Positions 10,981 to 22,162 of a DNA stretch of 64,000 nucleotides are shown piece by piece. A program made the translations under genes and the position numbers. This DNA is from Atrichornis clamosus (taxonomy: Eukaryota; Chordata; Aves; Passeriformes; Menuridae), in assembly GCA_013400975.1 (NCBI GenBank), contig WBMZ01004774.1:60001-124000 (forward strand). Direction: 5' to 3'. The notes under the pieces were generated by a model, which did no database searches, was not told the origin of the DNA, and saw only the letters and a program-made list of their open reading frames with translations. Every line of letters starts with the position of its first letter. Position 1 is the stretch's first letter.

Positions 10981-13493
10981 GTGAGCTGGCACAAGGGCAC
11001 CATGTCAGGGAGAGAGAGGAGGGGGTGCAAGGCCCACGCCACGGGGCTTGGAAACAGCTGCCCTCTGCTCCAGGGCAGCCCCAGCGGTGCCTCCTCCAGG
11101 GGCTGCACTCACACTTTTTGCTGGCAGAGGCACTGCCAGCCAGGAGTGAAGCTGGCTGTTGGACTAAGCCGTGTAGCCCAGGCTGTCAGTGGGGACTGCT
11201 GTCCCTCTGAGCTGGAGACTCTTTAATTGCTTCTCACAAAAGGCCCGAGGTCAGCCTTGTGACTCCTCTTTCTTAAAGGGCAGATATTACCCCATGCTTT
11301 CCCAGCCTCAGCTGAGACCCTGTATATCATTTGTATTACCTATACAGAAAAATATTTACAAAGCTAGGAAGGATAGAGTTATCTCACAGCCAGAAACAAC
11401 ACGAGTGTATATTAAAGATAAAGCAAACTGAATAAGACAATCCCTTAGGATATCAAGTACTAAAATAATTGTGAAAGCCTGGAAACTTGCTGTTTGATTT
11501 AGCAAAAAAGAGAGAGAAAGATCTATATTAAGTAATAAAACAGCACTTGTTTGAAAATGTACATTGTTTTTAATAAAATTGCTTCTTAAGGGGATAAAAG
11601 GAGAAGCTTATGCACAGTATAAGCATTCAGCCACTCTGCCATTTACTTAGATTTTCTTGCCTTGTTGATAAAAGTTGTGTGTTTGATCTCATAAATATTA
11701 TTCACATAAGCAGTTGCATTGTAATCTCTTAATATGACTTGTAAGAGTAAGGATTGGGAGATTGGGCCTGAGTTTTGTCTCTGCTCTTCTACATGGTAAT
11801 TGTTATAGATGCATAAATATGTAGCTCAGACACAAGTTTTCAGACTGTACATACAAAGCCTCCAGTCTTGTAAGAATTTAATGTGCTGAGAATAGTCTTG
11901 AATCCCTTCAGGATTGGAGCCTTGAATGGAGCTGCTCGCAGACCATAAAACATGAAAGGACGTGAATAGGGTCGAGGAAAGAGCCCTAATTCCGCAAGCA
12001 TTTGTGTCAGTTCTTAGAATACGAAGATCACTTAAAGCAGTGGCTTCTAAACTGGTTATTGAGATCTATGCAAAGTCTCCAAAACCACAAGTTGTCCCTA
12101 TGAAGTGGACAGAATTATAATCCCTCCAGGATTTATGCCATTTGTACAGCATTTTGTGCTTCTTAGGGTCTCAAAGAGCTGCAACTGGAAGCTTGGAAAC
12201 CACTACCAAAACACAAAAATTTGTTGAGGGGAGACTCGCAAAGGGAAATGAAATGTAATGATAGCAACTGCTTGTTTTGCTGTGGTTGTTTTTTAATAAT
12301 AACTGGTGGTTTGTACCATATGACAAGAAATTTGCTGATCCAAAATATCTTACTAACCAGTGCTTCCTGTGCTGTGCAGCAAAAGAATTGTCAACACAAA
12401 CACTAGCTGATAAATTTACTTTTGATTTTAAGCATGATCTTACAGTGTACTGTACTCTGGTGGTAGATGAGAAAAACATTTCTGTCCCTAGGGCTCAGTG
12501 CCTCACCTTTTAAGAATGTTTTTGAATCCATGCTTGCAAAACTTCATTTTAAGCTCTTGTTAATTATTTACATCATGATTTGCTTTATCTTACTCTTCTG
12601 ATGTGCATATTGGCTCATTTTTATTGCCTGAGTTTTTGGAATGCAGCATGTTCCCTTCTAATAATAATAGTGCAACTTATTTAGAGCTTTGCATCTTAGT
12701 GCTTTATAAATATTAACTAAATAATCCCCAGCACAAACACAGAGTCAGGTAAATAGGTCTGTTCCCTGTTTATTCGTTGGGATGCAGGCAGCGCAGGCCT
12801 GCTCCAAGACCACAGGCGAGAGAGGTCAGAGCCAGAAAGGGAAATGCAGATTTCCTACTTCCAGATCCCTTTGTCCTTGCCGAGGCTGTGTTTGACAATG
12901 TCACGTTAGGCGCTTCCAGCCGACGCATTCTGTCGTAATGTTTGCAAGTTTGACAGGACTTCAGTGCGTGCTGAGGTCAGATCAGCAGTGAGATATTTCT
13001 GTACTTAAAGAGCTAAAATGCTCTCCTTCCCCCTGACTCCCCAGTCCCTTCGTCTAGCTACTGCTAGAGATTTGCAGCCCTTGTTTTTGGGCAGCAGCTG
13101 CTGTTGCTGGCAGAGCTCTGGCACGTTTGCCCTCATCTGGCACTTTTCTCACTTTGCCCTTGCTACAGTTCTGGCTAAGCTGGTCAAGTTAATCCTATAC
13201 TATGTCACCTACTTAGCATTTTGTCTTGTTTGCACTTGACTCATGGAACATGTTCATTAAAATTTGTCAGCTAAACCGCACCGATGTCATATCATCAGTG
13301 CTTCCAGTCAGACAAACCTAGGGTGGTTTTTTTATTCTTTCTTTTTTCCCCGTCCTTTTTGTTCTCTAAACTTACTAAGCCTTTGTTTATAGCTCTGCAG
13401 TTTCTCCCCCTGCTCCCTCCCTGGGACTTTCTCAGTAACAAAATATGAGCAAGAATACATGTACAAAAAAAAATGCTGTTCTTTGTCTTGCAG
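10981..13493 (+). other. SATB1: Last SATB1 intron
   Basis: A 2.5-kb intron from donor GTGAGC to the acceptor TTCTTTGTCTTGCAG. The first 250 bp continue the GC-rich patch around the cassette exon. An ancient repeat fragment lies at 12659-12870. The remainder is AT-rich and shows nothing identifiable. An in-frame ATG at 13473 lies inside this intron just upstream of the terminal exon and is not a translation start. Confidence 0.85.
12659..12870. repeat. Ancient MIR/L2/CR1-type repeat tail (fragment)
   Basis: The order of short signatures follows the classic old amniote SINE/LINE tail: a 'gctttataaatattaactaa' block, then 'aataatcccca', then a decayed segment with 'ctccaagaccaca', 'agaggtcagagccag' and a terminal 'tttcctacttccag'. 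These correspond to the parts of MIR/L2-like consensus sequences that read 'AATAATCCCCA', 'GCCCAAGGTCACA', 'GGCAGAGCCAG' and the ending near 'CTCC(A/C)AG'. Divergence is high and no target-site duplication is visible. The exact family (MIR, L2, L3 or CR1 branch) cannot be decided by eye. Confidence 0.55.
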
Positions 13494-13541
13494 CAGCAGC
13501 AGCAGCAACAGCAACAACAGCAGCAGCAACAGCAACAACAA
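13494..13541 (+). repeat. SATB1: Polyglutamine-coding CAG/CAA microsatellite
   Basis: Sixteen consecutive Gln codons (seventeen counting the CAG that forms the splice acceptor at 13491-13493). The longest pure CAG run is five units, 13491-13505, including the acceptor; after that CAA interruptions are frequent. Such interruptions usually limit slippage, so marked expansion seems unlikely, although small length changes between individuals or species would be expected. Confidence 0.95.
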
Positions 13542-13976
13542 CCAGGTCCCAGACTACCCCCAAGGCAACCGACAGTAGCATCACCAGCTGAATCTGAGGA
13601 TGAAAATCGTCAGAAACCCCGACCGCGAACAAAGATTTCTGTGGAGGCCCTAGGGATCCTACAGAGTTTCATACAAGATGTAGGCCTGTATCCAGATGAA
13701 GAAGCAATCCAGACTCTCTCTGCTCAGCTTGACCTGCCCAAGTACACCATTATCAAGTTCTTTCAGAACCAGCGATATTATCTCAAGCACCATGGGAAGC
13801 TGAAGGACAATTCTGGTTTGGAAGTGGATGTTGCAGAATACAAGGAAGAAGAGCTGCTCAAGGATTTAGAAGACAGCATCCAAGACAAAAATGCAAACAC
13901 GCTTTTTTCAGTTAAACTAGAAGAAGAGTTATCAGTAGAAGGGAACACAGAGATTAATGCTGAATTGAAAGACTGA
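13494..13976 (+). CDS. SATB1: SATB1 terminal coding exon: polyQ, linker, homeodomain, C-terminus
   Basis: The exon encodes 160 residues and ends in TGA at 13974-13976. In order it holds a 16-Gln tract written with mixed CAG and CAA codons, a short Pro/Arg linker ([17 protein letters not shown]), an acidic stretch, the homeodomain at about 13617-13802, and an acidic Glu-rich tail ending in AELKD. Recognition helix 3 carries FFQNQR where typical homeodomains have WFxNxR, a known SATB-family trait. The homeodomain works with the CUT repeats to bind AT-rich matrix-attachment DNA. The start is set by the preceding phase-0 exon and the TTGCAG acceptor. Because the exon opens with CAG repeats, the exact splice point is ambiguous in 3-nt steps. 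Compared with the mammalian protein as I remember it, the Pro/Gln-rich stretch just after polyQ is missing. The frame is intact throughout. Confidence 0.97.
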   Translation, partial: QQQQQQQQQQQQQQQQPGPRLPPRQPTVASPAESEDENRQKPRPRTKISVEALGILQSFIQDVGLYPDEEAIQTLSAQLDLPKYTIIKFFQNQRYYLKHHGKLKDNSGLEVDVAEYKEEELLKDLEDSIQDKNANTLFSVKLEEELSVEGNTEINAELKD

Positions 13977-14402
13977 TCTAAAAGTATTATTTTCTTTCAA
14001 CAGTGCCGCTGGTATTTACTAATGAAATGAAAATTCCATCTTGCGTTCTGTCAAAAACCCTTATTATTCATTGTTTGGCCAATGAATCTTCCAAAACTTG
14101 CACAAAAGTTGAAAAAAAGGATAATGCAGACTGCACTAGATGTTTTACTCTGTTTTACAAACTGCTTCGCAGCAACAGATGAAGCGTTGAGGATTGTTTG
14201 ATATTAATTTGTGTTCACTGGATACACTGTGAGTGTACCCAATAAGCATGATACCAGTGATTTTGATTCTGGAGCCTTCAGACAAGCATTACAACTTTTG
14301 TGATTTACTGTTTTTTTGTTTCTGTTTTGTTCTTGTTTTTTAATTATTACTGTAGCACTCCACACTTGATCTTTGGAAACTCACATTTATTTAAAAAAGT
14401 AA

Positions 14403-14408
14403 AATAAA
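14403..14408 (+). promoter_or_regulatory. SATB1: Proximal polyadenylation signal AATAAA
   Basis: A canonical hexamer 427 nt after the stop codon. Use here would give a short 3' UTR that keeps the miR-155-type site but loses the later miR-34- and miR-7-type sites. Downstream T/GT-rich sequence is present but not striking. Confidence 0.45.
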
Positions 14409-14544
14409 AAGAGTTTGTTACTCTTGTTCTATTGTATGTTACAAAAGAACTATAGACTGTGGAATGCAGTTTAAAGATAACATATGCCAACAAATGCCTT
14501 GTATTATATGGCACTGCCGTAATTCAGATTTGTTTTCTTTTGGA

Positions 14545-14550
14545 AATAAA
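14545..14550 (+). promoter_or_regulatory. SATB1: Internal polyadenylation signal AATAAA
   Basis: A canonical hexamer followed within 15 nt by a long T run (about 14561-14570), a reasonable downstream U-rich element. A possible alternative 3' end. Confidence 0.45.
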
Positions 14551-14917
14551 GGTCACTGTATTTTTTTTTTCCATTCTCATTGTTACATGGTTTTAGAGAA
14601 AATGAAAAAATGTGAAACACAATTTAGTCCTCATTATTTATTTGTAGATCCTGCAGCATCATGTTGTAATTAATTTTTTTGGAAGTTTCCGTTAAATGTA
14701 ATATTGCTTCTCTTGTTACCATACTGATTTTTTTTTCTATTTATAAATGTATTTTGATGGGCAGTAAAACAAAGTGTCTTAAAAGTTTTAAATAGAGAAA
14801 ATGTGCTTTACACAGTTGCCTATAAAAAGTGCTCTATGTTATCCAAGCAATTCATACTATAAGCTTCACTCTTATTGTTGTATGCAATTTTTACTATCAT
14901 GCAAATAAGCTTAGGTA

Positions 14918-14923
14918 AATAAA
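14918..14923 (+). promoter_or_regulatory. SATB1: Internal polyadenylation signal AATAAA
   Basis: A canonical hexamer in AT-rich 3' UTR. The downstream sequence is not notably GU-rich, so it is probably weaker than the distal site. Confidence 0.35.
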
Positions 14924-15182
14924 ACTAATAGATCACCTTAGAAACTTATGCAATTAATGTGAAAATAATTGATGTTTGCAATGTGTCTTCCTTTGGTTTA
15001 CAATCAATTTTAAAGCTACAGCTGTATAAATTTTCTGTATAAAGGTGTATTTCTTTTTTATGAGTTTATTGCTATGAAAACACCAGTTATTTTGTTACAG
15101 CTGGCTGTTTTTATAAGTGTATCACAATTTTCTTTATGCAGAAATGTTCTGACTAGGAGTGGTTATTGACTGTAACTACACA

Positions 15183-15238
15183 ATTAAAATTGTTTGTATG
15201 GTATGATATGGCAGGGTTTGTCTGTGTATGTGTATATC
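15183..15238 (+). terminator. SATB1: Distal SATB1 polyadenylation site (ATTAAA plus GU-rich element)
   Basis: ATTAAA at 15183-15188, a likely cleavage zone at 15203-15212, and a strong GU-rich downstream element at about 15217-15238 (repeated TGTG/TGTA). The hexamer spacing and GU content make this the best-formed poly(A) site in the region. I take it as the main 3' end of SATB1. Confidence 0.7.
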
Positions 15239-18200
15239 TGGGAGGAATGACTTGTTCTTAGTGCACATCGTACCTTCTTGCCACCACTTTGTTCTCCTTT
15301 AAAATCACAGGCAGATTTTTTTAATGACCTTCTTAAAATTTGAATTTAGATAACATACTTCAAAAAGAAACCCAGTTTGGTTATGAGAATCATAACCTGT
15401 CTTTTCTTGGTTTAAAAACTTGCCTGCCCAACAGAGATAGCAGGATATTATTGAGTCAGAAGGCTATCAGGCATAAACATATTTACAGTTCCTGGCAGTA
15501 ATGCACTTATAATGGATACAGCTGGTTTTATTTTACACTAGAATTATGCTAACACTGTTCCTTGCACTAATGTATAAACATTAAAAAAAACCCATTAATA
15601 GTCATAAAGTAAATAGGAAAGATGGGCTTTGCCCATAGCAGTCCCTTTCTAAGCAAGATTATATTTAATGATCACTAATAAGGTTCTTGATAAAGCCATA
15701 ATAATTGGTGACCTCTGAATTTATGCAAGGCTCATGTCTAGACTAGAGAGCAGTGTGCAGCTGAAAGTTACGGAGTACACACTTGTTCTCCTGGGAGAGA
15801 AATAGCTTACACCCAGTGTGACTCAGGTCGGGAATTCAGCTCAATTCTTCTGAAATGACTAAAAGTTTGCAAAACTCAACAGGAATTTCAAAGACTCAAA
15901 TGGCTCTTAGCAAATTTCTTGGTTTAGTTCCATTAAGTTCATTAGGAAGATACATATTAGGCAACAGAGCAGGTTTGCATTCTATGTATTTAAAACTGCT
16001 GCAGGTTGTGCTTTGTCTCAACGCCCTTATGGTCTTCTGAGCGGCTCTCAGCTGCAGCACCTCTTGGCTGCTCCCAGGGCTGTGTTGGGTCTGCACCATG
16101 GTTTGGGCTTGGGATCCACTCCAGTTAAAAGGAAACAGCCTTAGCACCACTCTGGGAGGGACATGCATGTGTAATTTGGCACTGCATTCCGATAAAAAGA
16201 CAGTAAAACTATGTTCTCGCTTAAGGGACTTGTAGTAGCTATAAAGCTATTGATAGCCCAAAGCTGTGCTGGTCACAAAAGGGCAAAATTAAGCCTAGTC
16301 TAGGGAAGTCACTGTGATCATCATTGGATTTGTTCCCTTATTTCAAATGGCATCATTGCCATGCATCCACTTGGAGCTAGGACAGATTCCTGTTCATGGC
16401 TGAGGGGCAGGATGATATGTATCCCAGGCAATGCAAGCTGATCTGGTGTGCAGGACAGTACTGCTGGCACCCTTGGGTAGTCTTTACAACTAACAATGCT
16501 TGCATATGCAAGGTAGAAGGGGAAATGAAGGAAAGACTTTCCTGAAATATACCTCTCTGCACACTAAATGCTAATATACACTGCATTCCTAGTATCAGAA
16601 ACAGGGCAACCCTACAAAAGCATAAGAAGAAATATTTATAAAGTTATCTTTCCTATTTTGCAAGCAATTTCCTTTTCTTTTATCCTTTTAAGTTTTATGG
16701 GTGCTGAAGTAGAGGCCATGTGTGCTTGCAGATGGTTATTGTGGCTGTTTCTTTTCCATTATCTTCATTTTTCTTTCTGCCAGCGTAGCTGAGGTTATCT
16801 TCCCAATAGTTCAGCCTCTGTAGTTATACATTACCTGCACAGGCGTTTGAATCATTGCCTTTTTGTGTCCTAGTGGGTGGGCTGCAAGTACAGTCTTTTA
16901 ACTTGGCCTAAGTGACCAAAAGCATTTCTGTTCAATCCTTAGCAGTGTTTTCAAAGGTGATTCCGGTATTAAGGATTCCAGCTTTCTGTGAATGCAAGAG
17001 ATTTCTACTGCTAGGAGTTAAGCTACAACAAGCATATGCCACCTTGACTCACAGACCAGTTAGACTACCTAGAAAATTACCTTACGTCCTTTTCTGTTCC
17101 TTTTGTTCCTTTTTCTCACTGTCTGGTGGAATCATGCAAAAAAACAACCAAACACACCTTTGCATTTCGGCAAAGATAAGAAATCAGACTGGAATTCTGT
17201 AATGAAGAACACAAATTGAGACATCAGAACACTATTAGTTGGGAAGTTGTTAGTAAAACTCACTGAGTAGGACTTCTGTGAGTGTATTAAATGAGTATTT
17301 CATATATACTCAGGGAAGTATGGGGAAAGAATATCCCCAAGAAAATATTTAAGCTGCAAAGAAAGCCAAATGCCTAAAAAAGAGGGAACCAAGTGCTGGG
17401 AGGGGACAGCAGGACTTAGTTTTAGCTAGAAATCTGAAGTTAATATTTACCATGTTTTATGGTGTTCACCATAAAAAGTGGAGTATTTTTACTCCCTGAT
17501 GATTCCCATTATTCTATATTTAACTGGCAAGATTTATGTGTATATGCTAGAGTCCCCAGTGTGTGTTTTTCCACCTGAAAAGAGGTCTCAGACTCCAAGA
17601 AGTCCATGGCCTGGGGACGGTCTCAAGGCCCAGTCACATATGCAAAAGTTGCTTATCATCATAAAGACTCACTACCCTACAATGCAGGGGTTTAGATTTG
17701 TGTTTGGTATAGCTGCTTTAAATTGGTAAGATGACGCAGCAAAAACTGTCCGTATATAAAAGTAAATTATTCCACTAATTTTTTTCTATAAGTTGGGACG
17801 GTGTAACCAATGGAGAAAGAGATGAAGGTTCCTCCAAACCAGTGATTTTGTTGCAGTGATTCACTAAGTCAGTGCTTTGATTGTGTGCTGGGAAAGCACC
17901 AGATATTACTAAGTTCATTTGCCAAAGCAAATGCCCTATATGTTAAGTGCAGTATAAATTAGATATTATAGAGGCTCTACTAGAACATCAAGTATTACCA
18001 ATTCTGCTTAATTTATTGAACTTGGGCTTTGAAGTCAGGTACATTGCAGAGACCAAAAGTATTTTGATTTTTACATAATGATTTATATTGTGCTTTGAAT
18101 AACAGTCCCATAGCAAAGCAGGGATATAAATATACTCCCAGGCCTTTTTTTGTACACAGAGGTAATTTAGGTTGGTCTCCTCACAGTGCCTTGCGTCCAC

Positions 18201-20918
18201 ACAGTCTTTTACTACAACAAATGAGCTAATAATTCAAACTGCAATAAGTGATCCTCCTTGGAGCAGGAGTAGTGCTACTTGGCAGTGAGTTTGTTTGCTT
18301 TTAGGTTCATACGGGAGCCTTCCCGCCTGCTCTGCTGCTGGCAGCCCTCCCACTATATCACACTGTATTGTTTCATTTTGGCCTGACCCGGGTGCTCTTC
18401 CTGCTCCAGGTCATCTTGCCCAAATGTCATCTCTCCTGGTTATATGCCAGCACTCAGGTATATGTGCCACGGTTTAACATGGGGCAGCAAGGTGTGTCTG
18501 GTGTCGCCTGCCCTTTGTCAGCACCATCCATGCTGTGAGCCCTGCAGAGTTGCTTGAGTAAGCCACTTGCATTGGAAAGGGAGTGACAACTGGAGCATAT
18601 CCACCAGGAGACGTTGCTTCTGAGCTGATGGAGTAGAGGGGGCAAGGGGACATGCGTCCCAGAGGGAAGAAAGAAAAGGAAAGAGGAAGGTGCCAGAGAA
18701 AGATGGGAGAATCAATAAGGTCACAATAGCTACCCCGGCACGGGGGAATGAGTTCTTTTTGCGAGGGGTGCTATGGTAATACTCAAAGTACTGCGTAGTA
18801 CTGCCAAGACTCATGGAAAATGCACAATTGTCTCCAATTGTAGGATTTGCCTCATCAGGCAATACGTAAGTTAACACAAAAGCCTCCTTAGCTGTCCATG
18901 GCAAAAGAGGTCCCATATCAGTTTGTCCTCTGGTACCTGTGCGTAAGACATGCAGGATTCTTTTTGTCAGCTGTGGACATGTTACCATGGCAGATGCAGC
19001 TGGGACTCTCTTTCTAGGTTGCTTGCTTACCCACACAATGTGTTAAAGTAGCATCCAGGCTGTAAACCCTCTCATCTTGTTCCAGGATCACATCCAAACA
19101 CAGGCAGTATGTTTGCAGCCTCAAACCAACTTTTCAGAGCTGTCTCTTACAGCCCTCCTTCTCTACAGACCAGATGTGCCACAGGAGTTAAAAAAAATGT
19201 GTTGTATGGCTCAGATATTTATCATAGTGCAAGAAAACAGAAAAACATGACTTTCGTGGGTGCACAGAGTTGTATAAAGCACACAAAATTCAGAAGTTTT
19301 GGAGCAATTAAGTTGCACCAAGAGGCTTCGGAGGGAGATTTCACACTGCTATAGTTGTCTCAGAATATCAGTTGCAATGACTGGAAATTGTTGGGGCCAG
19401 AAAAGTTCATGTACAATCCTACTATCTTTGCAGAGAACCAACTAGAGGCAATGTTTGAAATTATCAACTAGCAGGATAAAAAGTCAGTACAAGGGATCAT
19501 TTTTCTGCACATCTAACTGCTGAACTCACTGCTATATACATCCATGTATACCAAAAAGCACAAATGGCTTAAAAAAAGCACAAAGAAATCATGAAAACAA
19601 AGGGTTGATCTGACCTTCTTTTGAAGAGGTCAAGGACTGCTTTCCACTCTTGTCCTGGACAGCTGGCAACCCAGTGATTGCATCCATGTGGACAGTGTCC
19701 AGCATCCAGCCAGTTGCTTTGAGTCCTGCATTGTCACAAGTGAGACAAATTTGAGTGGGCTGAAATTTGCTGTTTTCTTAGTCAGGTATGCTAAATGCAG
19801 TTTGTGTACTTTATTCCCTATATTGTTCATAACAAGATTTTAAAAAAACCCCAAAAAACTAATCTGAATAATTTCATTGAGGAGTAGGTGACCTCATATT
19901 TACAAAACATTCCCACCCACACACATCAGCATTAAAATTTATATCCAAATAATTTTGGTCATTGCCATGGTACCAGTACAGTTACCGTTCACAACTGTGT
20001 TCTAACAGTAGCAAGAGTAAAATAAGGCTCCTTTGACCCTGTTCACCTACAAAACTGGGCCATTATATATCACTCGGTACCACTTTTCTTTCAGCCCTCC
20101 CTATGCACATCCCACTTTCATTCAAGTTCAACTGACCTGTTCCTTTCACTTCTTCAAAAACGCAGTGAAAAGATTCACACAGGATTAAAAAAACCCTATA
20201 TATTTACATCATCACCTCATAAGACATTGCTCCCAAGGTTTTTAGGATGAGCTACAGGATAGCTGGGACAAGAATCATGGGAATGTACTGGTTTGTTTCC
20301 CGGCCACCTCCCATTTGTCTCTGGGCTTTCTGGAACACACTCTGGGTGATGGGATGGTCACTGCTGGGGGTACCTCCCCAGGGCACCACGCAGCCATGAG
20401 CCTGACACCGCTCGCAAGCACTGCTGGACAAAAAGAGCGCTGTGGGAAAGCAGATCAAAGCAATGTGATTGCATTTCACGTTTGATGCAGCTCATTCCTG
20501 AAGCCAGGGTGAATAGCCTAATCCAATGTATCATTTCTGTGCAGGCAGACCCTTGGGCTGGCATTGTGTCCCATGGAGCACTGCTCCAGCGTGCAGCATC
20601 TGCCACCATCTGCCCTAGGGCTTGGCTTCAGATTGCCCTCCTCCTTTCCACCTCCTTTTGGGAGATGCTTTGCACAAACTTTGAAGGCCAAAACTCAGGC
20701 TGTTTTAGGCCCTTCAGGGCATTTATTCACCTCCTACTTCCTGCACTACTTGATCTTTGATCCACACTCCTGACCTTTAAAGATTCAAAGGGGCATATTT
20801 CTAGTGATTAAGCAATTTCACTTGCTATTATTTTTGGAAATATAAGTCTATCTGCTAACCCGTTTTCTCCCCTGTTTAATCAGTTTGTCAGCTGTTGATC
20901 ACAACCTCTGCCAGACAT

Positions 20919-20932
20919 CCAGTAGATGGGAC
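20919..20932 (+). promoter_or_regulatory. Candidate CTCF-binding motif
   Basis: CCAGTAGATGGGAC matches the core CTCF pattern (CCA, S, Y, AG, R, K, GG, C, R, S) at all positions but one. Such a motif is expected by chance at low frequency in 64 kb, so occupancy is unproven. Its place about 6 kb beyond the SATB1 3' end would suit a domain-boundary role. Confidence 0.25.
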
Positions 20933-22126
20933 AATTATTCTCACAAGGACTTTTAAGTCCAGACTTTTAACCCACAGGGTCTAGCACAGAGCAGCTGCAA
21001 GAGCTCTGAGTAGCAGCTGCCCCTTTTCTGCTGCAGCTGCTGAGCTGCTCTCCTGATGGTCTCTGGCTACTTCGCTAGGGCAAGGGGAAATACTTCGTTT
21101 CCTAGACTTCCTTGTATAAAAGCTTTGTTCTCTGCTGCTGTAACAAAGGAGGTGAAATACCACAGCCAACTCCCACCCAGCATGGTCATGATGTAGATTA
21201 CTCTGGGGTAGTTCTTTCTACCTTGTACCCAGCCAGCAAATGAGTGAGAGGCACAAGACACAACAGGAAAGCTCTTGTTGGCCTTATATTCACCAAGCAC
21301 TGAGACTGGGGATAAAAATATTTTATTTCAGGCCTTATTACCCCACACCTCCGTGATTTTGCTGTAAGTGCTGGTCATCAGTATCAAACCATCTGTACTG
21401 CCATAGTTGAGGGATATGAAGTTATAGCTGCAAAGTGTTACTGCTGCTACTAAGAAGTTACGTGCCACATGCAAGACGAGCAGCTATTAATGCAGTTTTC
21501 TGCCTGGACATGTGGTCTTTTATCCACTTCTTCTGCACTGGCGTCTGGCAGGGTAGGCAGGAGGGCATTCCCAACTTAAGGAAATTCCCTCCTTCTGTTG
21601 ATTTCTCCTTCCTGAGTTCTGCAGTGCCCAGTTCATGTGATTCATTAAGGGAAAGCAAGACACGAAGTGAATTCATATCCACACTCCCAACACCTCAAAT
21701 TGAGTTATAGGGCTGGCTGTAGGGTCAGGAATTTTTTTTCAGGGGATTTGTGCTGAATTTTTTGAGATATTGACATCCAGCTGTGTAATCAACTGTTACA
21801 TCAAGGCACCTTGATGCCCCGCAGAGGGATCTCTTCCAGCAGGCAGAGGAGAGGGTCCTGTAGCACAGAGCAATGATGCAGTCTGTTGGGTGTGTGTAAC
21901 AGTGTGTTAATGGCCCATCACAGAAAGTGCCCTAGGAGATCAGCATCAGAGGCAAGTGAGGAACAGCACAGGGGAGAAAACATGTGAATGGGAAAGATTG
22001 CCTTGATACTGAAAAGATGGAAGAAAAAATCAAGAGAGGAGGGAAAAAAGGGAAAGAAAAGACAAACGCATGACTGAAATACACACCGATGTCAGTAAAA
22101 TGTCCCACCCCTCATCTGTACTAATT

Positions 22127-22162
22127 TTATTCCAGTATTTGCACTTATTCCAGTATTTGCAC
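22127..22162 (+). repeat. Perfect 18-bp tandem duplication
   Basis: Two identical adjacent copies of an 18-bp unit containing TTCCAGTATTTGCAC. A simple local duplication with no visible function. Confidence 0.95.

Larger units (their letters stand above)
13977..15210 (+). other. SATB1: SATB1 3' untranslated region
   Basis: About 1.2 kb of AT-rich sequence from the stop codon to the distal polyadenylation site. It contains AATAAA at 14403, 14545 and 14918 and ATTAAA at 15183. Several ATTTA motifs near 14385, 14635 and 14740 could confer mRNA instability. MicroRNA seed-type matches are visible: AGCATTA at 14285-14291 (miR-155 type), CACTGCC at 14513-14519 (miR-34 type) and GTCTTCC at 14975-14981 (miR-7 type). 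Regulation of SATB1 by miR-155 is reported in mammals; activity of any of these sites here is inference. The end is placed about 20 nt after the ATTAAA, ahead of a GU-rich element. Confidence 0.85.

Noticed and set aside
13473..13493. ATG at 13473 in frame with the SATB1 terminal exon
   Set aside because: The six codons before the Gln run lie in the polypyrimidine/acceptor region of the intron; the known protein continues from the upstream exon instead.
14464..14673. Small open frame in the SATB1 3' UTR
   Set aside because: AT-rich chance frame downstream of a strong stop; no known domain.
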